A stretch of DNA of 37,654 nucleotides from Candidatus Bathyarchaeota archaeon RBG_16_48_13 (GCA_001775995.1 MEZH01000013.1:1-37654), one strand, 5' to 3'. Shown: positions 1 to 9,362, numbered from the stretch's first letter. A program made the numbers and translations. The notes: a model not told the origin generated them from the sequence alone.

Positions 1-322
1 TTATCATGGAGATTCAGAACATCGGCGATGAATGAGGGACACGCGATTACGACCCTGCTTCTCAAAGTAGTATCGAGTCTAGCTATCGAATGTTGAAAGC
101 TTTCTGATCTGAAAACCTTTGAGAAGAGGCGCAGGCATGGTTCAAGGCATGCGCGGCGTAGGAGATTGATTCCCCGGGCCGGAAATTGACACGGCGATCT
201 GCCCCCTTATTCGGGAGCATAGTTGGAAAGCACCTGTGATTGTCATTTGACACCCACGCAACAATAAAAGCCCCAAACACAGATTGTAAGTCGTATATCA
301 GAATTCCAGGAGGAACGAAGGA
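1..322. other. Intergenic start of window, no gene supported
   Basis: I see no credible coding region here. The only track ORF (83-280, minus) has no family signature and no clear ribosome binding site. The only usable signals are the TATA-like element and Shine-Dalgarno sequence of the following Rieske gene near the right end. Confidence 0.5.
261..270 (+). promoter_or_regulatory. Putative archaeal TATA box for the Rieske gene
   Basis: The sequence acaataaaag is an A/T-rich box about 58 nt before the ATG. It would put transcription start near 290 and leave a short leader carrying the strong GGAGG site at about 310. This is by position and composition only. Confidence 0.4.
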
Positions 323-628
323 ATGGGATATGTAAGGGCACTATCCGTCAGAGACTTGACGCCCGGCACAATGACGAGGGTTGATGTGAACGGCAAGAAG
401 ATTCTGGTAGCAAATCTCAAAGGGGCGTATTACGCAATGGGCGACATCTGCATGCACAGGGGCTGCTCACTCTCTAACGGAACAATTTCTGGGGAGAATA
501 TTGAATGCCCATGCCACGGCTCGACCTACAGTATTGTGACGGGCAACATAGTGAGAGGCCCGACCACAAAGCCGGAACCAACATTCAAGGTTAAGATAGA
601 AGGGGATCTGATCATGGTTAGCGTCTGA
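323..628 (+). CDS. Small Rieske-type [2Fe-2S] ferredoxin
   Basis: This 101-residue protein is essentially one Rieske domain. The two ligand loops are CMHRGC (Cys43, His45) and CPCH (Cys62, His65), giving C-X-H-X16-C-X2-H. There is no signal peptide or membrane anchor, so it is a soluble Rieske ferredoxin rather than a cytochrome bc subunit. The family passes electrons to oxygenases or reductases. The ATG follows a clear GGAGG about 9 nt upstream. No oxygenase partner is adjacent; the next gene is a sensor kinase 205 nt away. The domain call is firm, but the redox partner is unknown. Confidence 0.93.
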   Translation: MGYVRALSVRDLTPGTMTRVDVNGKKILVANLKGAYYAMGDICMHRGCSLSNGTISGENIECPCHGSTYSIVTGNIVRGPTTKPEPTFKVKIEGDLIMVSV

Positions 629-833
629 CGACGCTGGTAACGTGCGGAACCTCCTTGGGGACTGACAGGGGTCGCCCCCGGTTCAAATGCGTTCAATGCC
701 AGCGCTGCCAACGCCAACATCAAAGACCACGCAACTCTCTGACTTAGTAGGGAGCAATCATTCCGCACATTCCTTGTGATCAGAAGCGAAATCTTTTACT
801 CAAGATTCAGACACCAACGGTTAGTGATGGCTT

Positions 834-3800
834 ATGGGCATCCCGATGCGAGAGCACGGTGAAGAGAGGCGCAAGTTCGGAATAGTCCTTGTGGGGGATA
901 TTCCTTGGGGCACTCATCTCTGCCAATTCTACGAGACAAAGCAAGACCTAATCGAGATTTTAGTACCTTACTTTGCGGAAGGGTTGAAGAATAACGAGTT
1001 CTGCATGTGGATTACCTCTCCGCCCCTTGAGGTGGAAGAAGCGAGACAGGCTCTTCTAAGAGCTGTTCCTGACCTTGATGAATACTCCAAGAAGGGACAG
1101 ATCGAATTACTCTCCTACAGGGATTGGCACCTGCTAGACGGCGAGTTTGACTCGAAAAGCGTGTTGCAGAGCTGGGTCGAAAAGGAAGAAGCCGCGTTGA
1201 AACGCGGATTCGAGGGATTACGGCTAACAGGCAACACTTTTTGGGTAGAACGAAAACTCTGGAAGAGTTTTGTCGATTATGAGGAAGCCATCAACTCGGT
1301 CATAGGGGAACACCGCATGATGGCATTATGTACTTATTGCCTCCAGAATTGCACCGGCACGGATGTACTCGACGTCGTGCGCAATCATATTGGAACACTG
1401 GTCAGGCAGGGTGACGAGTGGTATTTGGTCGAAGACGCGGCCAGGCGAAAGGCAGTGAGTGGGGCACTCAAGCTGAGCGATCAAAAATACCGCACGCTTC
1501 TTGAGAATATGGAGGATGGCTTCGCTTATCACAGGGTCTTGTTTGATGAAGCTCGGAAACCCGTGGACTACGTTTTCCTCGAAGTCAACGATGCCTTCGA
1601 ACGATTGACGGGTCTGCAGCGTGAAAACGTCGTGGGTAGAAGGGTGACCGAGATTCTTCCCGGCATGGAAAGAGATACTGCTGACTGGATAAATGTCTAC
1701 GGCAGAACTGCTTCGCCCGGCGAGCCAATGAGGTTTGACAGCTTTTCCGCGTCCCTTGGCAGATGGTACATGGTGTCCGCATTCTGCACGGAGAATGATC
1801 ACTTTGTTGCAACATTCGAAGATATCACTGAGCGCAAAAAAACGGAACAGTTGGTCCGCGAGAGCGAGGGGAGATATCGCGTTCTTGTGGATTCGGCGCC
1901 AGATGCCATACTCGTGCATCGTGAAGGCAATCTGCTCTACGCTAATCCAGCCGCTTTAGAGTTGTACGGCGCCAAGAGCTTCGACGAACTTGCGTCCCAC
2001 AACTTGTTGGAGCTAGTTCCCTCCGAAGATGTCGAAAAGTCAGCTGATCGTGCGAAGAAAGTCATGAACGGGCACAAACTGCCTTTGAGAGAAGCCAGGA
2101 TCATCAGGCTGGACGGAAAGATCATCCCAGTGGAGGTTATCTCAAACCTGGTCGAATACGGAGGGGATCGGGCCATCCAGGCGATCATTCGCGACGTTAG
2201 TGAGCGGATGAAGTCTGAAGAAGAGATTCGCCAACGGGATCAGCAATTGCAGGATATCATCGACAATTCACCAGGGTTGGTTTTCATCAAGGATCTGGAA
2301 GGTCGCTTCATCAAGGTCAACGCGAGGATGGCACAATTGTATGGCGTTTCGCAGACAGCATTCGTGGGCAAAACAGATTACGATCTTGGGTCGAAGGAGA
2401 AGTCCAATTACTACCGCGCCATAGACCGCCAAGTCATTGAATCGGGTGAATCCAAGCTGGTCGAGGAGGAGGACGTCTACCGGGACGGGCTTCGGCGGGT
2501 GTGGCTCACCTACAAATTTCCTCTTCATGATGCTGGAGGAAGACAATATGCGGTTTGTGGAATATCCACGGAGATAACTGAACGCAAGAAAACCGAAGAA
2601 GCATTGATTCAAAGCCTTGAAAGAGAACAATTGCTCGGGGACCTTGTTAGACATGCCTCCGTTGCTGTAGTCGTGGGCGACCTGATTGACAGAATTCTCA
2701 TGGTAAATCGCGCTTTTGAAGATCTCACGGGATACAGCGAAGAAGAACTGCTAAGAAATGGCTGGAAAACACCCCTTAACCCACCCGAATTCATAAAACT
2801 AACGGAAGCAAAGTTGGCAGAAGTTCGACGCACAGGGAAATCCGTGCATTATGAAAAAGAGTACGTTCGCAAAGACAGCTCCAGAGTACCAATAGAGCTA
2901 GTAGTAAATCCCTTTTTCGACAAAGACGGAAATGTGTCGCGATATTTCTCGTTCATAACGGATATCACCGAACGCAAGAAGGCTGGTGAAGAAATTGACC
3001 GACTTGCATCTTTTCCTGCGCTTAATCCCAACCCGGTTGTTGAGGTGGACTTCGGTGGTAACGTTTGGTTCGTCAATCCCGCAACCGAAGCTGTTTTCCC
3101 GGACCTTAAGAAGTCGGGCTTAAGCCACCCTTTCTTTTCCAACTGGGAGGGGGTTGTCAAGGCATTCATGGATGAAAAGAAAACAAATTTTGGCAAAGAA
3201 GAGAGGATCGGTGATCACTGGTACCATCAGCAGTTCTACCTCGCTCAAAAGGGTCAGCGTGTGCGAATCTATGCTGTAAACATCGACGAAAAGAAGCAGG
3301 CTGAAAATCAACTTCGAACACAGCTCGAGGAGTACTCCAAGAATTTAGAAAGAACGGTCGAGGAGAAGACAAAGCAGCTCAGTGACGCGGAACGCCTCGC
3401 AACCATTGGCCAGACAGCGGGGATGGTTGGTCACGACCTTCGGAACCCGTTACAAACGATTGAAGGGGCAATTTACCTCACCAAGGAAGAATTGAAGTCA
3501 CTACCGCCGGAAGATAAAGTGCGGCAGAACGCGCTGGAAACGTTGAGCTTCGTCGAGGAGCAGACCAACTACATGAACAAGATCGTTCAGGATTTGCAGG
3601 ACTTTGTGAGACCGATAACGCCTCAAGCTGAGATGATTGAGGTCAGAAGGATGGTAAAGAACGCGTTGCGTATGCTTGAGATCCCCAATAACGTCAAGGT
3701 CTCGTCAACGCTGAAGGACGTGGCGAGGATAGTGGCCGACCCACAGTTGATGACGCGGGTTCTCTACAACCTAATCGCAAACGCGCTTCAAGCCATGCCA

Positions 3801-4064
3801 ATGGGAGGAAAACTAATGCTGAGCGCGCGTACAGATGATGGCGCAGTCCTTCTAAGCGTCTCCGATACGGGTGTCGGGATCCCTGACAACGTGAAGGCTA
3901 AGATCTTCACGCCACTCTTCACGACCAAGGCAAAGGGGCAAGGATTTGGGCTCGCGGTCGCGAAACGCCTCGTGGAAGCTCACGATGGCACCATTACTTT
4001 CGAGAGTGAAGCGGGAAAAGGAACGACCTTCAAGATTAGAATTCCGCGGGGAAAGGTGCGCTAG
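834..4064 (+). CDS. MEDS/multi-PAS sensor histidine kinase
   Basis: The protein has 1076 residues and no obvious membrane segments, so it is probably cytoplasmic. Residues about 15-195 match the MEDS sensory domain (GTHLCQFYE near the start), known from DcmR and archaeal kinases. At least four PAS domains follow, each closed by an ITERKK-like linker, spanning about 215-720. A fifth, more diverged PAS lies at about 720-820, then a coiled coil. The kinase core has the H-box MVGHDLRNPL (His867), the N-box LIANALQAM, the G1 box DTGVGIP and a TTKAKGQGFGL segment. No receiver domain is attached and no response regulator gene is nearby, so the partner must be elsewhere. The ligand is unknown; MEDS and PAS domains bind small molecules or cofactors. 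Confidence 0.93.
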   Translation: MGIPMREHGEERRKFGIVLVGDIPWGTHLCQFYETKQDLIEILVPYFAEGLKNNEFCMWITSPPLEVEEARQALLRAVPDLDEYSKKGQIELLSYRDWHLLDGEFDSKSVLQSWVEKEEAALKRGFEGLRLTGNTFWVERKLWKSFVDYEEAINSVIGEHRMMALCTYCLQNCTGTDVLDVVRNHIGTLVRQGDEWYLVEDAARRKAVSGALKLSDQKYRTLLENMEDGFAYHRVLFDEARKPVDYVFLEVNDAFERLTGLQRENVVGRRVTEILPGMERDTADWINVYGRTASPGEPMRFDSFSASLGRWYMVSAFCTENDHFVATFEDITERKKTEQLVRESEGRYRVLVDSAPDAILVHREGNLLYANPAALELYGAKSFDELASHNLLELVPSEDVEKSADRAKKVMNGHKLPLREARIIRLDGKIIPVEVISNLVEYGGDRAIQAIIRDVSERMKSEEEIRQRDQQLQDIIDNSPGLVFIKDLEGRFIKVNARMAQLYGVSQTAFVGKTDYDLGSKEKSNYYRAIDRQVIESGESKLVEEEDVYRDGLRRVWLTYKFPLHDAGGRQYAVCGISTEITERKKTEEALIQSLEREQLLGDLVRHASVAVVVGDLIDRILMVNRAFEDLTGYSEEELLRNGWKTPLNPPEFIKLTEAKLAEVRRTGKSVHYEKEYVRKDSSRVPIELVVNPFFDKDGNVSRYFSFITDITERKKAGEEIDRLASFPALNPNPVVEVDFGGNVWFVNPATEAVFPDLKKSGLSHPFFSNWEGVVKAFMDEKKTNFGKEERIGDHWYHQQFYLAQKGQRVRIYAVNIDEKKQAENQLRTQLEEYSKNLERTVEEKTKQLSDAERLATIGQTAGMVGHDLRNPLQTIEGAIYLTKEELKSLPPEDKVRQNALETLSFVEEQTNYMNKIVQDLQDFVRPITPQAEMIEVRRMVKNALRMLEIPNNVKVSSTLKDVARIVADPQLMTRVLYNLIANALQAMPMGGKLMLSARTDDGAVLLSVSDTGVGIPDNVKAKIFTPLFTTKAKGQGFGLAVAKRLVEAHDGTITFESEAGKGTTFKIRIPRGKVR

Positions 4065-4222
4065 CGAAGGTGCGTTAGATCCTAGTCCAAGGAGGATTTT
4101 GGAGTTGCCCTACGGGCGTCACATCTCCGGAGCTCAGCCCCCTTTGCCATGTCTTCCTGAATCGTTAAATAATCATGACGATCCCGGGGGGAGCAAATTG
4201 CCCTCTTGAAGGATTGATGGTG

Positions 4223-4238
4223 AGAAAAAAAGAAGAAG
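4223..4238 (-). terminator. T-rich terminator after the membrane hydrolase-like gene
   Basis: Just past the stop codon at 4247, the minus strand reads TTCTTCTTTTTTTCTC. A T tract without a required hairpin is the usual archaeal termination signal. Confidence 0.5.
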
Positions 4239-4246
4239 GGAGTCCG

Positions 4247-4948
4247 CTACTTCTTGGCCGCCTTCTGCAGATATGCCCGCATCTGTTTTGCCTCCTTTTT
4301 GAAGGGCTCCCAGTCGCAGTCTTGTGCGTGTATCATGGTGCTCCATCTTGAGGTAAGACTCGCGAGGTAGTAGGTCTCTGCCAACTCTTCATAGGTGGCA
4401 CCGTGGTACTCCCATCGCGGTGTGCATGAGTTGACATTAGACGCGCCGACTCTCCCATGCGCCCAAAGGATCATCAGGGCTGCGTAGTAAATCATCCCGA
4501 GTACACCCATCCACACGCACATGTTGTATATCGCCGGCGAGAGTAGGGGGTTGTACATCGGATTCGCTGTCAGCGGATAAAATGGGTGTATATCGTCATA
4601 AAGTGGGGAGTCAAACAGTACGTGGAGCATCGCACCCGCGGCGCCCGCGACAACGAAGAAGACCAATTTCGACCCGTTGCCCTCCTCCAATCGAAGCGCG
4701 GCGTAGAAGGAGTGTAGGTATCCCCGGACCATGAACATTGCGCAGCCGAGGGCGACGCCCATGATTGAGGAAAGGAGCAACGTATGCAAGATTCCATGCA
4801 GCGGATATGACAGATTAAGATAAAGCACAAGGAAGGGCTTGACGTCAACCGCGACGCTTGCCAAGATGAAGGTGGGTGCGTGAATGTGCTTTCTCAGGGG
4901 GAGCCCGAAGGCCAGCGCCGGGCCGAAGTGGAAGGGAGTGAATGGCAC
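4247..4948 (-). CDS. DUF457/DUF4184-like membrane protein (putative metal-dependent hydrolase)
   Basis: The protein has 233 residues. It opens with MPFTPFHFGPALAFG, the typical start of the YdjM-like DUF457/DUF4184 integral membrane family, annotated as membrane-bound metal-dependent hydrolases by conserved His and Asp residues. Candidate metal ligands are His7, Asp35, His51, His55 and the LHVLFDSPLYDDIHP stretch. About five hydrophobic segments are visible, with a hydrophilic tail after about residue 175. The start codon is GTG. No enzyme activity is established for this family, so the hydrolase label is only a family name. It stands alone, divergent from the DUF350 operon. Confidence 0.75.
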   Translation of the reverse strand: MPFTPFHFGPALAFGLPLRKHIHAPTFILASVAVDVKPFLVLYLNLSYPLHGILHTLLLSSIMGVALGCAMFMVRGYLHSFYAALRLEEGNGSKLVFFVVAGAAGAMLHVLFDSPLYDDIHPFYPLTANPMYNPLLSPAIYNMCVWMGVLGMIYYAALMILWAHGRVGASNVNSCTPRWEYHGATYEELAETYYLASLTSRWSTMIHAQDCDWEPFKKEAKQMRAYLQKAAKK

Positions 4949-5140
4949 GGTTCATCGCCTACTCATTGATATGACCCGGAAGGAGATGAATTTTGGGTAC
5001 AGGCGTCCGCTTCCAGCAGGAATTCCCCCATTGCTCAGATTCTTCATCAGAGTCCTTGGAACTGAATTCTCACGAGGAAAGAATTCAAGAAACTCGGTCC
5101 AAATCCTTTTGAAATAACACAATCGACTGCCATCAACATG

Positions 5141-5148
5141 TTTATATG
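5141..5148 (+). promoter_or_regulatory. Putative TATA box for the DUF350-transglutaminase-HEAT operon
   Basis: The box tttatatg is centred about 31 nt before the ATG at 5176. That predicts transcription starting only a few nucleotides before the start codon, so this mRNA is probably near-leaderless. Confidence 0.6.
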
Positions 5149-5175
5149 TATTCTTCTTAGAACATCTCAGTCAAG

Positions 5176-5670
5176 ATGAGATTTATGGCCCTACCCTCAG
5201 AGTTCTTGACTGCTTTACTTCTGTGGTTTGTTCGCGCCTTCATATCGAGCTTGATCTGCTTGATTATCGGGATCATTGGAATAAAGATCATCACAATAAT
5301 GACAACCAAGATCTCCGAGTTCAAGACGATCAAGGGAGACCCAATTGGAACAGGGCTCTTTGTCAGCGGCTTTCTTGTCTTCGCCGGACTCGTCGTTTAT
5401 GGATCGATGGTCAATCCCTTCTTCCTATCTCAGTCGGTGGTTTTCAGCTCCTATTTCAACATCCAGCGCCTCCTCGTTGTGTCCCTGAGCTTCTTCGTTA
5501 GCCTCTTCTTCGGCTGGCTCTTCTACACCGTCTTTGCGAGGCTGACGCCGTTCGGGATGGATCTGGACGACGTGAACAAGTCTCCGATCGCTGTAGGAAT
5601 TTTCCTTTTCGGCTACGAAGTTTTTCTTGGGTTGATCATCTACGGAAGCCTCATGATACCGCTTGGTTAG
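5176..5670 (+). CDS. Duplicated DUF350-type membrane protein
   Basis: The protein has 164 residues and four or five membrane segments. It looks like two DUF350 halves: a cytoplasmic loop followed by a polar-then-hydrophobic helix occurs twice, as DPIGTGLFVSGFLVFAGLVV and later SPIAVGIFLFGYEVFLGLII. DUF350 proteins are small integral membrane proteins of unknown function, often beside envelope or polyamine-related genes. It is the first gene of a three-gene operon, 13 nt ahead of the transglutaminase gene. The ATG follows a TATA box at leaderless spacing. The internal duplication is visible in the sequence; the family name is by resemblance. Confidence 0.7.
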   Translation: MRFMALPSEFLTALLLWFVRAFISSLICLIIGIIGIKIITIMTTKISEFKTIKGDPIGTGLFVSGFLVFAGLVVYGSMVNPFFLSQSVVFSSYFNIQRLLVVSLSFFVSLFFGWLFYTVFARLTPFGMDLDDVNKSPIAVGIFLFGYEVFLGLIIYGSLMIPLG

Positions 5671-5683
5671 AAGAGGAAAAGGC

Positions 5684-6757
5684 ATGAACTGGCAGAGATC
5701 ACTCACAGTGGGAGTTATTGCAGCTCTAGCTTTTTCCTCACTGATTTCGGTCTACGCGATTCCGAGTGGAGGCATGTTCCCCCCTCGCTTCACCTTCCAC
5801 AACGAAGGATGGTACGATACCTGGGGGTACAGAAGAGATTACTACTTGGCCAGCGACAACGGGTTCCTCCCTAATGTCGCGTACGAATCGCTTGGGCCGG
5901 ACAGAGAAAAGGCGTACGGCATAGGAGAATGGTTCAAGGCGAATTACCCACAGAAGACGCAGAGGGCCGAAGCCATCCTTGCCTATGTTCAGAGATGGAC
6001 CGACTACGGATACGACTCAGACAACGTCTATATGAACGGAGAATCTCAGCCTGAGTGGGCTTGGAACGCAGATGAGTCAGCTCACATGTTCAATGAAAAC
6101 ACAGGCGAGGTCGCCATCGGGGACTGCGAGGACATGGCTTTCCTGTGCTCCACGATCTACTTGGCGGCTGGTTTTGACGTGACTCTGGTTTCGCCTGAAT
6201 CGCATGTTGCACTGATGATTTGGCTTCCAGAATACGACGACGCAAACCAATACTGGGACCTTGACGACGGCCGAGGGAAGGGCTGGATCTGGGTCGAGGC
6301 GACCGGGGAGGATAATCCCCTGGGTTGGACCCCTCCTGATTTCACTGACGGCAACTTCGAGGTTTATCCCCTGGGATTTTCAAGGTTCAACGTTGAATTG
6401 TCCCCTCAATACCCTCAAGCTGAGGATGACGTCGAGGTAGTTGCCAGCATCGTCAGCGCCCGAGGAACGGTGAGCAAAGCATACTTGAGCTACTCCATCG
6501 GGGGCACCAACAAAGCGGTTCAGATGACGCCCAGCGGATCGAATTTCGAGGCGGTGATCCCGGCGCAATCCGACGGGACCACTATTGCCGGCGCCGTTAA
6601 CGCGACTGATACCTATGGCTTTACGTCGGAATACTCCTTTGAATACGTGGTTGGACAGCAGGGAGGTTTCGATCTCTCTTCACCTCTTATCGAGACGGTT
6701 CTCGGATTCCTTGTCATACTCGTAGTCGTGTTCTTGTTGAGAGGGAAGAAGACCTGA
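5684..6757 (+). CDS. Exported, C-terminally anchored transglutaminase-like protein
   Basis: I place the start at ATG 5684, preceded by GAGG, rather than the track's TTG at 5663, giving 357 residues. A signal sequence occupies residues 1-25. The transglutaminase-like core follows: GDCEDMAFL carries the nucleophile (about Cys148), SHVALMIW the histidine (about His174), and WIWVEATGED the third acidic position (Glu where many members have Asp). After that comes a beta-rich domain at about 230-325. The C-terminal helix FLVILVVVFLLRGKKT would anchor the protein to the outside of the membrane. Such proteins act as proteases or crosslinkers of surface proteins; the substrate is unknown. It is co-transcribed with the DUF350 and HEAT genes. 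Confidence 0.85.
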   Translation: MNWQRSLTVGVIAALAFSSLISVYAIPSGGMFPPRFTFHNEGWYDTWGYRRDYYLASDNGFLPNVAYESLGPDREKAYGIGEWFKANYPQKTQRAEAILAYVQRWTDYGYDSDNVYMNGESQPEWAWNADESAHMFNENTGEVAIGDCEDMAFLCSTIYLAAGFDVTLVSPESHVALMIWLPEYDDANQYWDLDDGRGKGWIWVEATGEDNPLGWTPPDFTDGNFEVYPLGFSRFNVELSPQYPQAEDDVEVVASIVSARGTVSKAYLSYSIGGTNKAVQMTPSGSNFEAVIPAQSDGTTIAGAVNATDTYGFTSEYSFEYVVGQQGGFDLSSPLIETVLGFLVILVVVFLLRGKKT

Positions 6758-6812
6758 AACGCCGACGCTGCACAGGACCGGAAAGCAAGCGTTCGTGAGG
6801 GATGAGACTAGG

Positions 6813-7643
6813 ATGTCCAAGAAGGATAGATACGGGGACGTATTGTCACATCTGATCGACGGATTTCTGAAGACGGGCAACGAAGAAGAGTTGGCGGAAT
6901 ATCTCTCATCAAATAGCAATCTTCCAGGTCCCAGAGGCAATCTGGAGCTCGCCTATTCGTTCGCCGAAGCAATTGAGGATCGCACAGTCCGAGATTCCCG
7001 CAAAATATGGGAGCTCGCGACAAGACTGAGCCGCATTTCAGCAAGCGAGGCTCCGGTTAACGACCCAAAGGAATTCCTTTCGTTTTGCGGAGCCATCTCG
7101 ATAGGAGCCATCGGCTCGGTTCACAAGGCATTTAGCAAAAGCGCGTTCGGCCTATTGAAGAAGATGGCAGATGACTCGCGCTGGAGGATGCGGGAAGGCG
7201 TTGCCATGGGTATTCAGAAATTGGTCGCGAAACAAGGCCAGTCCGCTTTGAAGGAGTTGGATGGCTGGATTGGCGAGAATGAGTGGCTCTCAATGAGGGC
7301 CGTTGCGGCTGGAGTAGCTGAACCGGCTCTGCTTAAGGACGGGAAAACCGCCAGAATCGCCCTGGAGTTGCACAAGAAGATATTCGACCGGGTACTTGCA
7401 GCCAAGGCCCGGAAAAGCGATGAGTTCAAGACGCTGAGACAGGCATTGGGGTATTCTTTGAGCGTGGTGGCATGCGCCACCCCAGAGGCGGGTTTCGAGT
7501 TTATGCGGCGAATCATAGACACGAAAGACGCAGATATTCTGTGGGTGGTGAAGGAAAACCTGAAGAAAAACAGGTTGACCAGGAGCTTCCCAAGCGAAGT
7601 GACGGAAATGGAGAGGCGGCTAATTCAGGAACCCCGTCACTGA
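6813..7643 (+). CDS. HEAT/ARM-like alpha-helical repeat protein
   Basis: I start at ATG 6813 (MSKKDRYG) rather than the track's GTG at 6795, giving 276 residues. The protein is all helical, soluble and basic. The middle (about 110-200) has tandem helix pairs such as ADDSRWRMREGVAMGIQKLV and ENEWLSMRAVAAGVAEPALL, typical of HEAT repeats and similar in style to the AlkD-like DNA alkylation repeat fold. I cannot see a catalytic motif, so glycosylase activity is not claimed. It lies 55 nt after the transglutaminase gene, likely in the same operon. Confidence 0.65.
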   Translation: MSKKDRYGDVLSHLIDGFLKTGNEEELAEYLSSNSNLPGPRGNLELAYSFAEAIEDRTVRDSRKIWELATRLSRISASEAPVNDPKEFLSFCGAISIGAIGSVHKAFSKSAFGLLKKMADDSRWRMREGVAMGIQKLVAKQGQSALKELDGWIGENEWLSMRAVAAGVAEPALLKDGKTARIALELHKKIFDRVLAAKARKSDEFKTLRQALGYSLSVVACATPEAGFEFMRRIIDTKDADILWVVKENLKKNRLTRSFPSEVTEMERRLIQEPRH

Positions 7644-7671
7644 CTTGATTCTTCTTTGTCCAATTCACGAG

Positions 7672-7688
7672 GCTTTCCTTTTTCTTTG
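7672..7688 (+). terminator. T-rich terminator after the HEAT gene
   Basis: The plus strand reads ctttcctttttctttg about 30 nt past the stop, a pyrimidine/T tract of archaeal terminator type, just before a new promoter. Confidence 0.45.
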
Positions 7689-7732
7689 ACTATATGGAGA
7701 TCTGCTTTCTGGAAGTTGGCGCGAGCCAGACA

Positions 7733-7740
7733 TTAAATAT
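7733..7740 (+). promoter_or_regulatory. Putative TATA box for the 5'-nucleotidase gene
   Basis: The box ttaaatat lies about 45 nt before ATG 7781. It supports the internal ATG as the real start, because the track's start at 7694 lies upstream of this promoter. Confidence 0.55.
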
Positions 7741-7780
7741 AATTGAAACGCCAACATTGTTCTATAGCAGACCTGAGACT

Positions 7781-9247
7781 ATGAAGACAAAGAAATTTAC
7801 AATCCTCCACTCAAACGACATGCACGGCGACTTCTTAGCGGAAATCCAAGGACAGGGAGGCAAACTCATCGGCGGCCTATCCCTCCTGTCGGGTTACATC
7901 AACAAGGTGAGACAAGAAGAAGAAAACGTGCTCTACGTCATATCGGGAGACATGGTTCAAGGCTCCCTCATAGACACCGAATACAAGGGAATCTCAACCA
8001 TGGAAATCATGAATTATCTAGCCCCCGACGTCGTCGCCTTAGGCAACCACGAATTCGATTACGGCTTGCCCCATCTGCTATTCCTTGAGAAGATGGCCAA
8101 TTTCCCAATAGTCAACGCCAACCTGTACATCAAACAGTACAACAAAAGACTCATGCAATCTCACTTGATCCTCAAAAAAGCAGGCTTTGACATTCTCTTC
8201 ACTGGAATAATCACCGAAAAAGTCATGGACTCTCTAAGGCAAGACGAACTCATCAGCAGCTTTGTGACCTTGGAAGAAGCCAGCCAGGAAATCGGAAAAA
8301 TATGCAACGCGTACAAGAACGACGACATAGACCTGACGGTCATTCTAACCCACATAGGCTTCGAATCGGACTTGGAGCTGGCAAAGCTGATCAGCACTGA
8401 GGCGGGCGTTGACATCATCATCGGCGGCCACTCCCACACGATCCTCAAGGAACCAGCCGTAGTAAACAACATAGTAATCGTTCAAGCAGGGGTCGGAACT
8501 GACCAGATCGGGCGCCTGGACATCGTAGTTGACGACGACACCAACAAAATAGTTGACTACTCCTGGCGCTTGATTCCAATTGACAGCAACTTAGCCGAGC
8601 CGGACCCCAAGCTGGAAAAGTTCATCAGCCAATTCCAGGAGGCGGTGGATAACAAGTACAATGCAATAATAGGCAAACTCGCAGTTCCCCTGACTCATCC
8701 AATCCGCGAAGTGGAGACTTCGCTGGGCAACCTGGTTGCTGACGCTTTTGCAGAGAGAGCCGAATGTGATGTTGCTCTTGTCGGAAGCGGGTCAATACGG
8801 ACTAAAGAGATTGGACCCGTAATCACCCTCAAAGACCTGCATAGTTGTTTCCCGTTCGATGATTCTATTTCAAAATACTCAATAAACGGACTCCGTTTGA
8901 GGACTGTTTTCAGCCACATTATGCGTGCCGAAAACCGAAACGGAGAAGGGGAATGCTACCAAGTAAACAGCAGCGTCAGAGCAATATACGACGAGACTCG
9001 CCGGCAACTTGTATCGCTAAGAATAGATGAGAACGAGGTTCCCAACGACAGGCTCTACACGGTCTGCTTGCAGGGATACCACTTCAAGAACTCAATAGCC
9101 AACCTGAGCCTTTCACAAGGGCAGCTGGCAGAAGCCCGCAGTCCCAAGCTGGTGTCCACCTCAGCCCAAGACGTTCTTGTGGAGTACATTCGAAATAACC
9201 AGAACATCAAGAAACAAGTCGAAGGAAGACTCACCTTCTTTCGCTGA
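7781..9247 (+). CDS. 5'-nucleotidase / 2',3'-cyclic phosphodiesterase family metallophosphoesterase
   Basis: I start at ATG 7781 (MKTKKFTILH), downstream of the TATA box, giving 488 residues. The N-terminal calcineurin-like metallophosphatase domain shows all metal-binding motifs: NDMHGD, GDMVQGS, GNHEFDYG, an internal LTHIGFESD and GGHSHT. The C-terminal 5'-nucleotidase domain (about 290-480) carries SLGNLVADAF and VGSGSIR. UshA-type enzymes hydrolyse nucleotides to nucleosides and phosphate with two metal ions. Unlike bacterial UshA there is no signal peptide, so this copy is probably cytoplasmic. It forms its own transcription unit. The exact substrate is not readable from sequence. Confidence 0.92.
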   Translation: MKTKKFTILHSNDMHGDFLAEIQGQGGKLIGGLSLLSGYINKVRQEEENVLYVISGDMVQGSLIDTEYKGISTMEIMNYLAPDVVALGNHEFDYGLPHLLFLEKMANFPIVNANLYIKQYNKRLMQSHLILKKAGFDILFTGIITEKVMDSLRQDELISSFVTLEEASQEIGKICNAYKNDDIDLTVILTHIGFESDLELAKLISTEAGVDIIIGGHSHTILKEPAVVNNIVIVQAGVGTDQIGRLDIVVDDDTNKIVDYSWRLIPIDSNLAEPDPKLEKFISQFQEAVDNKYNAIIGKLAVPLTHPIREVETSLGNLVADAFAERAECDVALVGSGSIRTKEIGPVITLKDLHSCFPFDDSISKYSINGLRLRTVFSHIMRAENRNGEGECYQVNSSVRAIYDETRRQLVSLRIDENEVPNDRLYTVCLQGYHFKNSIANLSLSQGQLAEARSPKLVSTSAQDVLVEYIRNNQNIKKQVEGRLTFFR

Positions 9248-9362
9248 GGATGCCGCGCGCGTGCGCCAAGAAATGTATATCTACTGACTGCAAAGAGATT
9301 AGTGATTTAGGCAAACGAGTTAGCATTGTTTGTACCTTTTAGGTTAGGAGGAAAATGAAAGG

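Noticed and set aside
83-280. 65-residue minus-strand ORF
   Set aside because: No motif, no ribosome binding site, and composition unlike the neighbouring genes.
661-700. tRNA T-arm-like GGTTCAAATGC
   Set aside because: The flanking bases do not form a T stem, and no acceptor, D or anticodon arms fit around it.
526-768. Minus-strand ORF with a signal-peptide-like stretch (VAWSLMLALAALALNAF)
   Set aside because: Its second half is antisense to the Rieske domain, it has no ribosome site I can support, and the hydrophobic stretch can arise from the opposite strand by chance.
1326-1919. 197-residue minus-strand ORF inside the histidine kinase
   Set aside because: It is antisense to clear PAS coding sequence and shows no family features.
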